Origin: UBA1731 sp964567665
GTDB taxonomy: Bacteria > Verrucomicrobiota > Kiritimatiellia > RFP12 > UBA1067
Direction: 5' to 3'
NCBI GenBank assembly: GCA_964567665.1
Contig: CAZMNN010000057.1
Coordinates: 1-12,982, forward strand
DNA length: 12,982 nt
Shown here one piece after another: positions 1-6,562 of this stretch. Both the position numbers and the translations under genes were made by a program. How positions within the stretch are numbered: the first letter of the stretch is position 1; every line of letters begins with the position of its first letter. Under the pieces are notes generated by a model. It saw nothing but the letters and a program-made list of their open reading frames with translations, ran no database searches and had not been told where the DNA came from.

Positions 1-421
1 CCCGCTTCATCACTTCGACTGTCTGTCCGAGTTGTCGGAGGCGTTCGCGGTTGACGGCATAGCCGCGCAACAGATACTCCTTCAAGACCTTCGTTGCCCA
101 AATTCGAAATTGCGTTGCGCGTGTCGAGTTGACACGGTATCCGACTGAGATAATCGCGTCAAGATTGTAACAGTTCACCGAACGGGTGATCTTGCGGTCA
201 CCCTCATTTTGAACTAGTAAAAAATCTTTACTAGTTGCCGATCTCTCCAGTTCACCAACCGCATACACCTTTTTGAGATGAATTGTGATATTCTGCGGCG
301 TAACACCGAATAGGTCTGCCATCTGCATACGGGTCAACCATACGGTATCGGACTCGACTGACACCGGCAACGATACCGCGCCGTCACGCGATTCAAACAG
401 AACTATTTCATCCTTGTTCAT
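1..421 (-). CDS. RhuM-family protein, N-terminal part (runs off the left edge)
   Basis: Reading the minus strand from an ATG at 421 gives 140 open codons to the window edge. The product begins MNKDEIVLFES, then has a DNA-binding-like segment (WLTRMQMADLFGVTPQNIT, about residues 29-47) and the family core YNLDAIISVGYRVNS followed by TQFRIWATKVLKEYL. These match the RhuM 'virulence protein' family, first named from Salmonella pathogenicity island 3; members often sit alone in accessory DNA and their biochemical role is unsettled. Family members are usually over 300 residues, so more than half lies outside the window. The start is supported by GAGAGG at 430-435, eight bases upstream. No broken codons are seen. 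A perfect 10-bp inverted repeat lies inside the gene at 212-236. Family is confident; function is not. Confidence 0.88.
   Translation of the reverse strand, partial: MNKDEIVLFESRDGAVSLPVSVESDTVWLTRMQMADLFGVTPQNITIHLKKVYAVGELERSATSKDFLLVQNEGDRKITRSVNCYNLDAIISVGYRVNSTRATQFRIWATKVLKEYLLRGYAVNRERLRQLGQTVEVMKR
212..236. repeat. Perfect inverted repeat inside the RhuM gene
   Basis: AACTAGTAAA (212-221) and TTTACTAGTT (227-236) are exact reverse complements around a 5-base spacer. The site is AT-rich inside a GC-richer gene and covers codons for the ATSKDFLLV stretch. It could form a hairpin in mRNA or bind a dimeric protein; it may also be a coincidence of codon use. Confidence 0.6.
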
Positions 422-476
422 TTCTTGATCCTCTCAAATTGAAATTGAATCTGGCACGGCGGCTTTGACGTCCGGC

Positions 477-587
477 TCACGCCGCGCACGTCCGCCCGCC
501 GCCAAGCACATTGAATGTCGCCGCCGAGGCCACGTACTCCGCGTACCTCCAGCCCATCAGTATCAAATTAGCATTATTTTCCACCAC
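477..587 (-). CDS. Possible small gene or gene remnant upstream of RhuM (36 codons)
   Basis: A GTG at 587 is preceded by AAGGA (595-599) at 7-base spacing and opens a 36-codon frame ending in TGA at 477-479. The product contains MGWRYAEYVASAATFNVLGG and ends RTCAA. The same frame stays open upstream to a stop at 624-626 (48 codons in all), so it could also be the tail of a decayed gene. It lies between the predicted RhuM promoter (623-652) and the RhuM start, so it would be on the same transcript. I do not recognise the peptide. It is too short for codon statistics to decide. Confidence 0.28.
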   Translation of the reverse strand: MVENNANLILMGWRYAEYVASAATFNVLGGGRTCAA

Positions 588-622
588 AAAAAAATCCTTC
601 TCAACATCCTCAAGCAGGACAT

Positions 623-652
623 GTTATATCAAGTTTTGCCCACCATATTCAA
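623..652 (-). promoter_or_regulatory. Candidate promoter reading toward RhuM
   Basis: On the minus strand TTGAAT (647-652) and TATAAC (623-628) are separated by 18 bases, a fair sigma-70 pair. Transcription would start near 616 and give a leader of roughly 195 bases before the RhuM ATG, containing the possible small frame at 477-587. It lies just outside the left end of the fold-back element. Confidence 0.4.
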
Positions 653-669
653 ATTGTAATGGCATGAAT

Positions 670-678
670 GCCATTCAC
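670..678 (+). repeat. Left copy of the 9-bp direct repeat (target-site duplication)
   Basis: GCCATTCAC abuts the left terminal inverted repeat and is repeated exactly at 950-958. The C at 678 is shared with the inverted repeat, so the true duplication is 7 to 9 bp. Confidence 0.6.
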
Positions 679-950
679 TTGGAGATTCCCCAATTTTTCG
701 GGCAAGAAAAATTCCGTCCACCTGTAAACAAAAGGCGACGTTGCGGTTTTCACGTTGCGCCGTAGGGGTGTTGTTGCTTTCGCCTCTGGGAGTTTCGGAG
801 GCTTGGAGACGCGAGGTCGTTCCACAATCCTCCCAGAACTCCGGAACTCCAAAACTCCCCGCGGCGAAAGCAACGAACTTCCGCGCCCGCATGATACAAC
901 CCGGCGCGACACCTCGTCCGCCAAGAAAAAAAAAATGGGGAACCTCCAAG
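678..950. mobile_element. MITE-like fold-back element, 273 bp, with flanking direct repeat
   Basis: The ends are inverted repeats: CTTGGAGATTCCCCA at 678-692 and, on the other strand, CTTGGAGGTTCCCCA at 950-936, 14 of 15 identical. An inner pair is also inverted: GTTGCTTTCGCC at 773-784 against GGCGAAAGCAAC at 863-874, followed by GGGAGTTTCGGAG against its near-complement at 848-860. The element is abutted on both sides by the direct repeat GCCATTCAC (670-678 and 950-958), which overlaps the repeat ends by one base, giving a target duplication of 7 to 9 bp. No convincing gene is inside; the open frames there are by-products of the palindrome. Size, terminal repeats, target duplication and lack of a transposase fit a miniature inverted-repeat transposable element. 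The mobilising family is unknown. An A10 run lies at 926-935. Confidence 0.68.
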
Positions 951-958
951 CCATTCAC
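950..958 (+). repeat. Right copy of the 9-bp direct repeat (target-site duplication)
   Basis: GCCATTCAC abuts the right terminal inverted repeat and matches 670-678 exactly. The G at 950 is shared with the inverted repeat. Confidence 0.6.
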
Positions 959-972
959 GTCTTGCCAAGACG
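958..972. promoter_or_regulatory. Perfect 15-bp palindrome, candidate operator
   Basis: CGTCTTGCCAAGACG has two exact 7-base arms around one base. It lies about 70 bp upstream of the paaK -10 box and immediately beside the fold-back element. Such a symmetric site suits a dimeric regulator, but no regulator gene is nearby and there is no second copy close by. Confidence 0.35.
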
Positions 973-1040
973 CTTTAGGGACTTCCTGCGCCACTTGGGT
1001 TGCAATTCGCTTCGCCATTCGCATCGTCCCATGTCGACTA

Positions 1041-1049
1041 TGCTATAAT
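1041..1049 (+). promoter_or_regulatory. Extended -10 promoter for paaK-ACT
   Basis: TGCTATAAT is a consensus TATAAT (1044-1049) with the TGN extension. No good -35 box is found at 16-18 bp. Transcription should start near 1056, leaving a leader of about 22 bases before the ATG at 1078, with AAGG at 1066-1069 as ribosome site. Confidence 0.7.
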
Positions 1050-1077
1050 ACCGCCCATCTCAAACAAGGTATCAGAC

Positions 1078-2418
1078 ATGATCTATCCAGTTCTTCCGCA
1101 TGACGTCAACTCGCCAACGCATCCAGTCTCGGCCATGGACTATATGCCCGTGGAGCCGCTGCGCGCCCTTCAGCTTCACCGCCTGCAGTGGACGGTGAAA
1201 TACGCATACGAGCGTGTGCCGCTTTTCCGCAGCCGCTGCGAGGAGCGTGGGGTAAAGCCCGAGCACATCAAGACGCTTGCGGACATCAAGCTCCTGCCCT
1301 TCTCCAAGAAGACCGACCTGCGCGACGAATACCCGATGGGGCTTCGCGCCGCGTCCATGGACGAAATAGTGCGGTTCCACTGTTCGAGCGGCACGACCGG
1401 AAAACCCATCTGCATACCCAGCACCATGGATGACATCGCCGTGTGGCAGAATGGCGCAATGCGCTGTCTGGCGATGGCCGGCATACGCGCCGGAGATGTG
1501 CTGCAGGTCTCCTACGGCTACGGACTTTTCACGGGCGGGCTTGGTCTCCACTACGGCGGCGAAGGGCTTGGATGCTCGGTGCTCCCTACTTCCGGCGGAA
1601 ACACGGAACGACAGGTAATGCTGATGCGCGATCTCGGCGTGACGGCCATCGCCTGCACTCCGTCATACTTCCTGCGCATCATCGAGGAGGCGAAGCGGCA
1701 GGGCGTGGACTTCCGCCGCGACACGAAGCTGCGTCACGGGTTCTTCGGGGCGGAGCCTTGGACGAACGAAATGCGCGAAACGATAGAACGCGAAACGGGG
1801 ATAGTCGCGCACGACATCTACGGGCTTACCGAAATCGCAGGGCCGGGCGTGGCCGGCGACTGCCGCTGCCGCAACGGTCTTCACATCTGGGAAGACCACT
1901 TCTATCCCGAAATCATCGACCCGGAAACACTTGAACCGCTCCCAGACGGCGAAGTCGGCGAACTGGTGTTCACCACGATATCTCGCTGCGGAACGCCCAT
2001 GATCCGCTACCGCACACGCGACCTCACACGCCTCCATGCGGAGAAGTGTCCGTGCGGACGCACCATGCGCGTGATGGATCGAATCTCCGCCCGGTCGGAC
2101 GACATGCTCATCATACACGGCGTGAACGTCTTTCCGGGACAGATTGAGGCCGGACTTCTCCGTGTGCCGGAGGTTGCGCCTCACTACCAGATCGTGCTTT
2201 CCTCCACCGATACGCTCGACCTCTTCGAAATCAAGGTGGAGGTCGCCCCGGAAGCGTTTTCGGACAACATACGCGATCTTGAAGTGCTGCGGAAACGTGT
2301 GCTTGAGGCGGTCAAGTCCATCATCGGCCTTACGCCCAAGATTTCACTCGTCGGCCCTGGCACCCTTCCGCGCAGCGAGGGCAAGATCAAACGAGTAGTC
2401 GACAACAGAAAGAAATAG
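1078..2418 (+). CDS. paaK: Phenylacetate-CoA ligase (PaaK-type adenylate-forming enzyme)
   Basis: The 446-residue product belongs to the acyl-adenylate-forming superfamily and activates an aryl acid (phenylacetate or a relative such as indoleacetate) with ATP and CoA. Visible motifs are the phosphate loop SSGTTGKP (residues 103-110), the adenine-site YGLTE (248-252), and a TRDLT segment before the C-terminal lid domain. Cys pairs at 262/264 and 324/326 resemble a structural zinc site. Length matches bacterial PaaK (about 430-445). The ATG at 1078 is chosen because it follows a -10 box and AAGG at 8-base spacing; it adds about 19 residues before the usual family start (MDYMPVEPL), for which no ribosome site is seen. 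The ACT gene follows after 9 bp, a known pairing. No indolepyruvate oxidoreductase or paa ring-degradation genes are in view, so fermentative or biosynthetic use is likelier than aerobic breakdown. Substrate cannot be read from sequence. Confidence 0.93.
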   Translation: MIYPVLPHDVNSPTHPVSAMDYMPVEPLRALQLHRLQWTVKYAYERVPLFRSRCEERGVKPEHIKTLADIKLLPFSKKTDLRDEYPMGLRAASMDEIVRFHCSSGTTGKPICIPSTMDDIAVWQNGAMRCLAMAGIRAGDVLQVSYGYGLFTGGLGLHYGGEGLGCSVLPTSGGNTERQVMLMRDLGVTAIACTPSYFLRIIEEAKRQGVDFRRDTKLRHGFFGAEPWTNEMRETIERETGIVAHDIYGLTEIAGPGVAGDCRCRNGLHIWEDHFYPEIIDPETLEPLPDGEVGELVFTTISRCGTPMIRYRTRDLTRLHAEKCPCGRTMRVMDRISARSDDMLIIHGVNVFPGQIEAGLLRVPEVAPHYQIVLSSTDTLDLFEIKVEVAPEAFSDNIRDLEVLRKRVLEAVKSIIGLTPKISLVGPGTLPRSEGKIKRVVDNRKK

Positions 2419-2427
2419 GAGGCGGCC

Positions 2428-2820
2428 ATGACAGTCAAGCAGATCAGCATCTTTCTCGAAAACAGGCCGGGGCAACTGGCCGGCATCTGCCGAACGCTTG
2501 CGCAGGCGAAAATAAACATCGCCACTCTGTCGCTTGCGGACACCTCCGACTTCGGCATTGTGCGCATGATTGTCGATGACCACGTGAGAGGATGCGAAGT
2601 CCTCTCCGCAGCCGGCTACGCCGTCCGCGAGACGGAGGTCGTGATGGTCACGGTGCCGGATCGTCCGGGCGGCATGGCGGAACTGATGGAGAAGCTCGAC
2701 AGCGCAGACGTGGACATCGAATATTCCTACGCCTATGCGCTGGGACAGGGCGAAAAGGCCATACTCGTGTTCCGGTTCAAGGACAACGCAAAGGCGGAGG
2801 CCGCCCTTTCGTCCAAATAG
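2428..2820 (+). CDS. Tandem ACT-domain protein, probable amino-acid-sensing partner of PaaK
   Basis: The 130-residue protein consists of two ACT domains, about residues 2-66 and 70-130. Each starts with the typical beta strand and a ligand loop: FLENRPGQLAGI in the first and TVPDRPGGMAELM in the second. ACT pairs usually bind amino acids and control a partner enzyme; proteins of this type are often encoded next to PaaK or indolepyruvate oxidoreductase. The ATG at 2428 has an ideal AGGAGG (2417-2422) that overlaps the paaK stop codon, so the two genes are one operon and probably translationally coupled. There is no catalytic domain. Binding of phenylalanine or another aromatic amino acid is an inference from the neighbour. 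Confidence 0.9.
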   Translation: MTVKQISIFLENRPGQLAGICRTLAQAKINIATLSLADTSDFGIVRMIVDDHVRGCEVLSAAGYAVRETEVVMVTVPDRPGGMAELMEKLDSADVDIEYSYAYALGQGEKAILVFRFKDNAKAEAALSSK

Positions 2821-2826
2821 AGAACC

Positions 2827-2849
2827 GCCGCCGCGCACTGCGCGGCGGC
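2827..2849. terminator. Perfect GC-rich hairpin between convergent genes
   Basis: GCCGCCGCGC (2827-2836) and GCGCGGCGGC (2840-2849) form a 10-bp perfect stem with a 3-base loop. It lies 6 bp after the ACT stop and 24 bp beyond the stop of the convergent anomerase-like gene, so it can serve both. No U-run follows on either strand, so it is an atypical terminator or a 3'-end stabiliser. Confidence 0.6.
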
Positions 2850-2872
2850 ATACGCAGTCCGGCGCAGCGCCG

Positions 2873-3349
2873 TCAACCGCTGACTGCGACCTTCACAACA
2901 ACCTTCTTGATTCTGTCAGGGCCACATCCGGTGCGTCCGCATGGAGCGTGTGCTCCGCGTGGCGGGAAGAACATCGCAAAATCGCCCGGACGCAGGATGA
3001 CGGATTCAAATTTGCCGTCATACAGCACATAGTCCTTCTCTTCATCGAACGGCAACGCAAGGGCGGCGTTGTCAGCCGCCGCAACGCCCATCGATTCCGG
3101 CCCGGTGAGCGGTGCCTGTATGTCTATGTACCTGCGGTGCATCTCCAACCGACGTTCGGCATCAGGTTTGAGATTCACCTCCATGACGTTCGCCCAGCAG
3201 GCGTCGCCGTCAATCTCATGTCTGCCGACCGGCAGCTCTGCAATGTCCGACCGTTTCAGGAACGCGAATGCCTTTGCAAAAAGCGGATTGAGCGCAAGAA
3301 GCCCGTCTATGTCGGCGATCTTGCCGATGATGTGAAGATTGCTGTCCAT
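2873..3349 (-). CDS. YhcH/YjgK/YiaL (DUF386) family protein, probable sugar anomerase
   Basis: The 158-residue product is a cupin-like member of the YhcH/YjgK/YiaL family, which includes EbgC and the N-acetylneuraminate anomerase NanQ. Visible family motifs are RHEIDGD (43-49), the EMHRRYIDIQ segment (69-78, with likely metal ligands) and FFPPRGAHAP (127-136) with the conserved His. Length matches the family (about 150-155). Two starts are possible. The ATG at 3349 has GGAG (3359-3362) 9 bases upstream and is preferred; the in-frame ATG at 3364 adds five residues but would lie only 8 bases below the -10 box. Members speed interconversion of sugar anomers or bind sugar acids in the cytosol. 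Next to a secreted glycoside hydrolase and a mutarotase-like gene, a role in processing the released sugar is likely; the sugar is unknown. Confidence 0.87.
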   Translation of the reverse strand: MDSNLHIIGKIADIDGLLALNPLFAKAFAFLKRSDIAELPVGRHEIDGDACWANVMEVNLKPDAERRLEMHRRYIDIQAPLTGPESMGVAAADNAALALPFDEEKDYVLYDGKFESVILRPGDFAMFFPPRGAHAPCGRTGCGPDRIKKVVVKVAVSG

Positions 3350-3372
3350 GATGATGTTCTCCATTGACGCGG

Positions 3373-3381
3373 ATTATACCA
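3373..3381 (-). promoter_or_regulatory. Extended -10 promoter for the DUF386 gene
   Basis: The minus strand reads TGGTATAAT, a perfect -10 hexamer at 3373-3378 with the TGN extension. It begins about 20 bp beyond the stop of the surface-protein gene, so the DUF386 gene can be transcribed on its own. No -35 at normal spacing; TTGGCA occurs only 10 bp away. Confidence 0.6.
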
Positions 3382-3399
3382 CCAATGCTGCCAATCCGG

Positions 3400-6300
3400 T
3401 CATCTCACGATCACCGTAGTGCCGTACGTGAACCTGCCACGAAGCCCATCCTTGTCCCGCCGCACGGCGAAGTGTCGCGTGCCGGATTCTATCTCAACAT
3501 CATCGAAGTCGCCTTCAATGGATTTGCAGTCCACAAGACGGAACGCCGTGCGGCTTCCGGTGTAGCTGCGTGTATCGACGACAAGCCGCGCCCCTGGCGC
3601 ATTTGTGATGCCGCCCGCCTTGAGCAGACCGATGCCGTTCGCTCCGAATCTGAAAGCAAGCGTGGACTGCACATGGTTCGTAAGCACGAGTGACGTGGTC
3701 TCGATAATGCCTCCGCCACCGATCTCAATCGTTCCCGTTCCGAATGCCCCCACCGTCATGCCCGCCGCCGCAGTGAACATTCCGCCTGAAACGGATACGA
3801 GACCGGTTGAAGCGAGCGTAGCGCCGTCCGTATACTTCCACCAGCGCGGATACGCGAACATGTTTGTGGCGATGCCGCCGACATAGACCGGCGTGTTAAA
3901 CGTCGCCTCGCCACCAACGACGGAAAATGTTCCGTTCCCGCCGAAGGTGCCAATCACCGTCTCGCCCGACGCTGTCTTGGAGAATGTTCCCGAATCCATG
4001 CGCACCGTTCCATTGGCATGTTTTCCAAGGCCGACAAAAAGATGTCCCCACTTCTGTGCATACTGTCCGTTCTCCGTTATGTTCACGTTCCCCGTGAATG
4101 AATACTCTATCCCCCATTCATCCAGCGAGTTTGTCGTGACGCCGTTTACTGAAATGGGATTGTGCGAACCACCGATGACGGCGGCGCAGAAGATGGACGC
4201 TCCCTTTGTCCTCATGTATGTTTCATACCAGTTGCACTCGACATTGAGCAAGCCGTTGCTGATATCGACAGACGCATTGGGGCAACACTCCTTTAGATCA
4301 TACTTTGCGTTCACCGAGGCGACGAAGAAGTCGCCGCACTTGACATCCAGTTTCGCTCCATCTGCGATTTTCAGCCGCGATGTCGCCGTCTGGTTCACAC
4401 CATGGTACAGTCCCCAAGCAAACAGGTTTCCGCCAGAATTGCGGAACTCCAGTTCCGTGGTTCCGCCCTGCAGGATCACGCCGGTCGCCCCTGCCCAAAG
4501 GTTCGTAAACGCCGAATCATCCTGAAGCGAAATCCTGAGCGGCACATCAGCGGATGACGGTGTGGCCATCAGTCGCTTGACCTGCAGCAAACCACTATCC
4601 TTCACCACGATGTCCCCTGACCCAAATAAGATGTCATTATCACCTTCAATCTGTCCGTAATCAAGGCATCCATTGCCGGATACCTCTATCGTGCCGCCAT
4701 TAAGACGAAGCGCAGGCGAGTACGTAGCGACGGAGTTGGTCAAGACCAACCTGCCGCCGGAGACCTCAAGACGTCCGCCGGGCTGGACGTACATCATCGG
4801 TTCTCGTGGAGTGCCGAACACATCGAGATGGCAGACCCCGCCGGAGACGCGCCAGATGCCACCATCCATGACATCTATCAGACGACGTCTCACGCTCCAG
4901 TCTGCACCGTTCGTGAACGCCACAGTGCCACCGGCTATCTCCACCACACCGCCGTTCATGACATTGAACCTTGTGCTGCCGTTTTCCGCGAGCGAACAGT
5001 CTCCGTTGAAAAGCAGACGCACGGCTGATGACGAACGACCATCCACTGTGATGTTGCTTGGAGTGACGGAAGACTGGTCGTACGCAACAGTGTAGTCTGC
5101 GTTTGTGGCTGAGATGTCCACGTCTGCCCCAACGGCGGGCACGACGCCTCCGGTCCATTTTGCCGTATCGCTCCAGTTGCCGTCCACAGCAGTCTTCCAG
5201 ATGTTCGGCTGCACCACCTCAACGGAACCTCCGCCTGTCAGCCATGCACAGTCCGATGAAGCGTATGATCCGACGGAAAGGTATGCGCCGTCAACCCATA
5301 CGGACGCAAGACGCAGCGTCACACCAGCCGGAACGGAAAGCTGTCCGCCACCGCCGGCGCCGACCCTGACATCAAGCGTTCCGTCTCCGAACGGATTTCC
5401 GGCTGAGGCGGAAATCGTGAATGTCCCGTCAAGATCGAGATGCTCAAGGGCTGCAAGCGACGTCGCGATGTCGGTCGTCAAATCGAACGTTGCGCCGGAA
5501 TGTACGGCAATTGCCGTCAGGTTCGAGAAGCTGGCGCCGGCGGCGATCTCTACGGCACCGGACTTCACCGTAATCTTTCCGGTCGTGACGCTTGCGCGGT
5601 TTGTGAACGTCTGACGGAAATCTCCTGAAGGATTCCACACAATCGACAGCGAATCCCTCATCTCCGAGAACGTACTTGCATCGGCGGTGCCGTTCAAAGT
5701 AAGGATGCTATTCCCGCCGACGCCGATACCATATATCGTCTTCCTTCCCGGCGTCTGCGACGTTAACACTTCCGGATCCGGGGTTTCTATGCGATCGGCC
5801 GTCTGGTTGCTGTAGAACTCCCAGAAACCGAGATTGTTTGAATTCCAGGCCGTGCCCCACTTGATCACAAGATCTGGATTGAAAGCATTTTCCTTGAAGA
5901 ACCTGAAGTTCTGATACCAGAGCGGAGCGGAACCGAAGCTGTTGTCTGCGGAATGAAACCACACCGCGCCGTTCCTGTACCCCAATCTTACGGTGTTTGA
6001 GATCTTGCCTTCAACATTGAACGCACCATAGATGTTTATCTTTTTCCCATTACTTACGTACAATCTGCAATCGCCAGCAACAAAGACATCGCCATAGATG
6101 GATGAATCGTCTCCGCCCTCAAGGGAAAGGTACGTGCCGTCGGCAGTCACGTCGCAATGGAGTTCCGCTCCATCATACAACGCTATTTTTTTTTTCTATC
6201 GCTATTTTTTCGCCTTTCAGCACTGGGATGACAGTCGTCCCGTTCGTGAACGAGAGCGTAAGCGATTCAAGCTTCAAGTCAGCGATATCGTTGCTTATGC

Positions 6301-6487
6301 AGCTGTACCCGTAGGCTGGCGACAGCTGAACGTCATCGCCCTCTGCCGGAACGCCGTTGTCCCAGTTGGCGGCGGCACTGAACAATCCGACGGCTCCATC
6401 ACCCTCATGTCCCACAAACACCGTTGTCTTTGCTGCGACTGAAAGCGAAAGTGCCGCCACGACTGACATCACAACTGTTGATTTCAT
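3400..6487 (-). CDS. Large secreted beta-helix surface protein, frame interrupted at an A10 run
   Basis: Translation from ATG 6487 (AAGGAG at 6496-6501, 8-base spacing) starts with a signal peptide (MKSTVVMSVVAALSLSVAA) and runs to codon 100, then hits GAA followed by a run of As (A10, 6186-6195 on the plus strand). As written the frame closes at TGA 6173-6175 (104 residues). Losing one A, or a +1 slip, joins it without a gap to a 3' frame ending at TGA 3400-3402, giving 1028 residues. Two modules begin similarly: ANWDNGVPAEGDDVQ near residue 40 and NWSDTAKWTGGVVPAVGADV near 437. The rest is Gly/Thr/Asn-rich beta-strand repeats like autotransporter passenger domains. No beta-barrel, PEP-CTERM or LPXTG end is seen; it ends FTYGTTVIVR. 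It lies 75 bp after the hydrolase gene, without an obvious promoter of its own. Function is probably cell-surface or glycan binding. It may be a phase-off gene, a slippage gene, a fresh pseudogene or a base-call error. Confidence 0.75.
6186..6210 (-). repeat. A10 homopolymer and adjacent near-duplicate unit in the surface-protein gene
   Basis: On the coding strand a unit GAAAAAATAGCG is followed by ATA and then GAA with ten As in all, ending in ATAGCG. The A6 unit maps to 6205-6210 and the A10 run to 6186-6195. The second unit looks like a duplicate of the first with a longer A run. A9 would keep the reading frame; A10 breaks it. Confidence 0.85.
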
Positions 6488-6562
6488 CGTACATTCTCCT
6501 TTTCAAGGGTCTGCTTGTTAAGCGATTGCTGTTCCACACCATGCAAAACCAATCCGGCAATG

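Noticed and set aside
629..1048. Overlapping open frames of 70-130 codons on both strands
   Set aside because: They lie over the fold-back element, mirror each other because of the inverted repeats, and have no ribosome sites or recognisable products.
1000..1077. Upstream in-frame start of paaK at 1000
   Set aside because: The -10 box at 1044-1049 lies downstream of it, there is no ribosome site, and the extra residues do not look like PaaK.
1663..2184. Minus-strand frame inside paaK
   Set aside because: Shadow of a well-supported gene; no ribosome site or motif.
3384..3400. TTGGCA as -35 of the DUF386 promoter
   Set aside because: Spacing to the -10 hexamer is only 10 bp, too short.
3893..4525. 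Long plus-strand frame (210 codons) opposite the surface-protein gene
   Set aside because: Antisense shadow of a GC-rich, repetitive gene; the minus-strand product has clear beta-repeat character.
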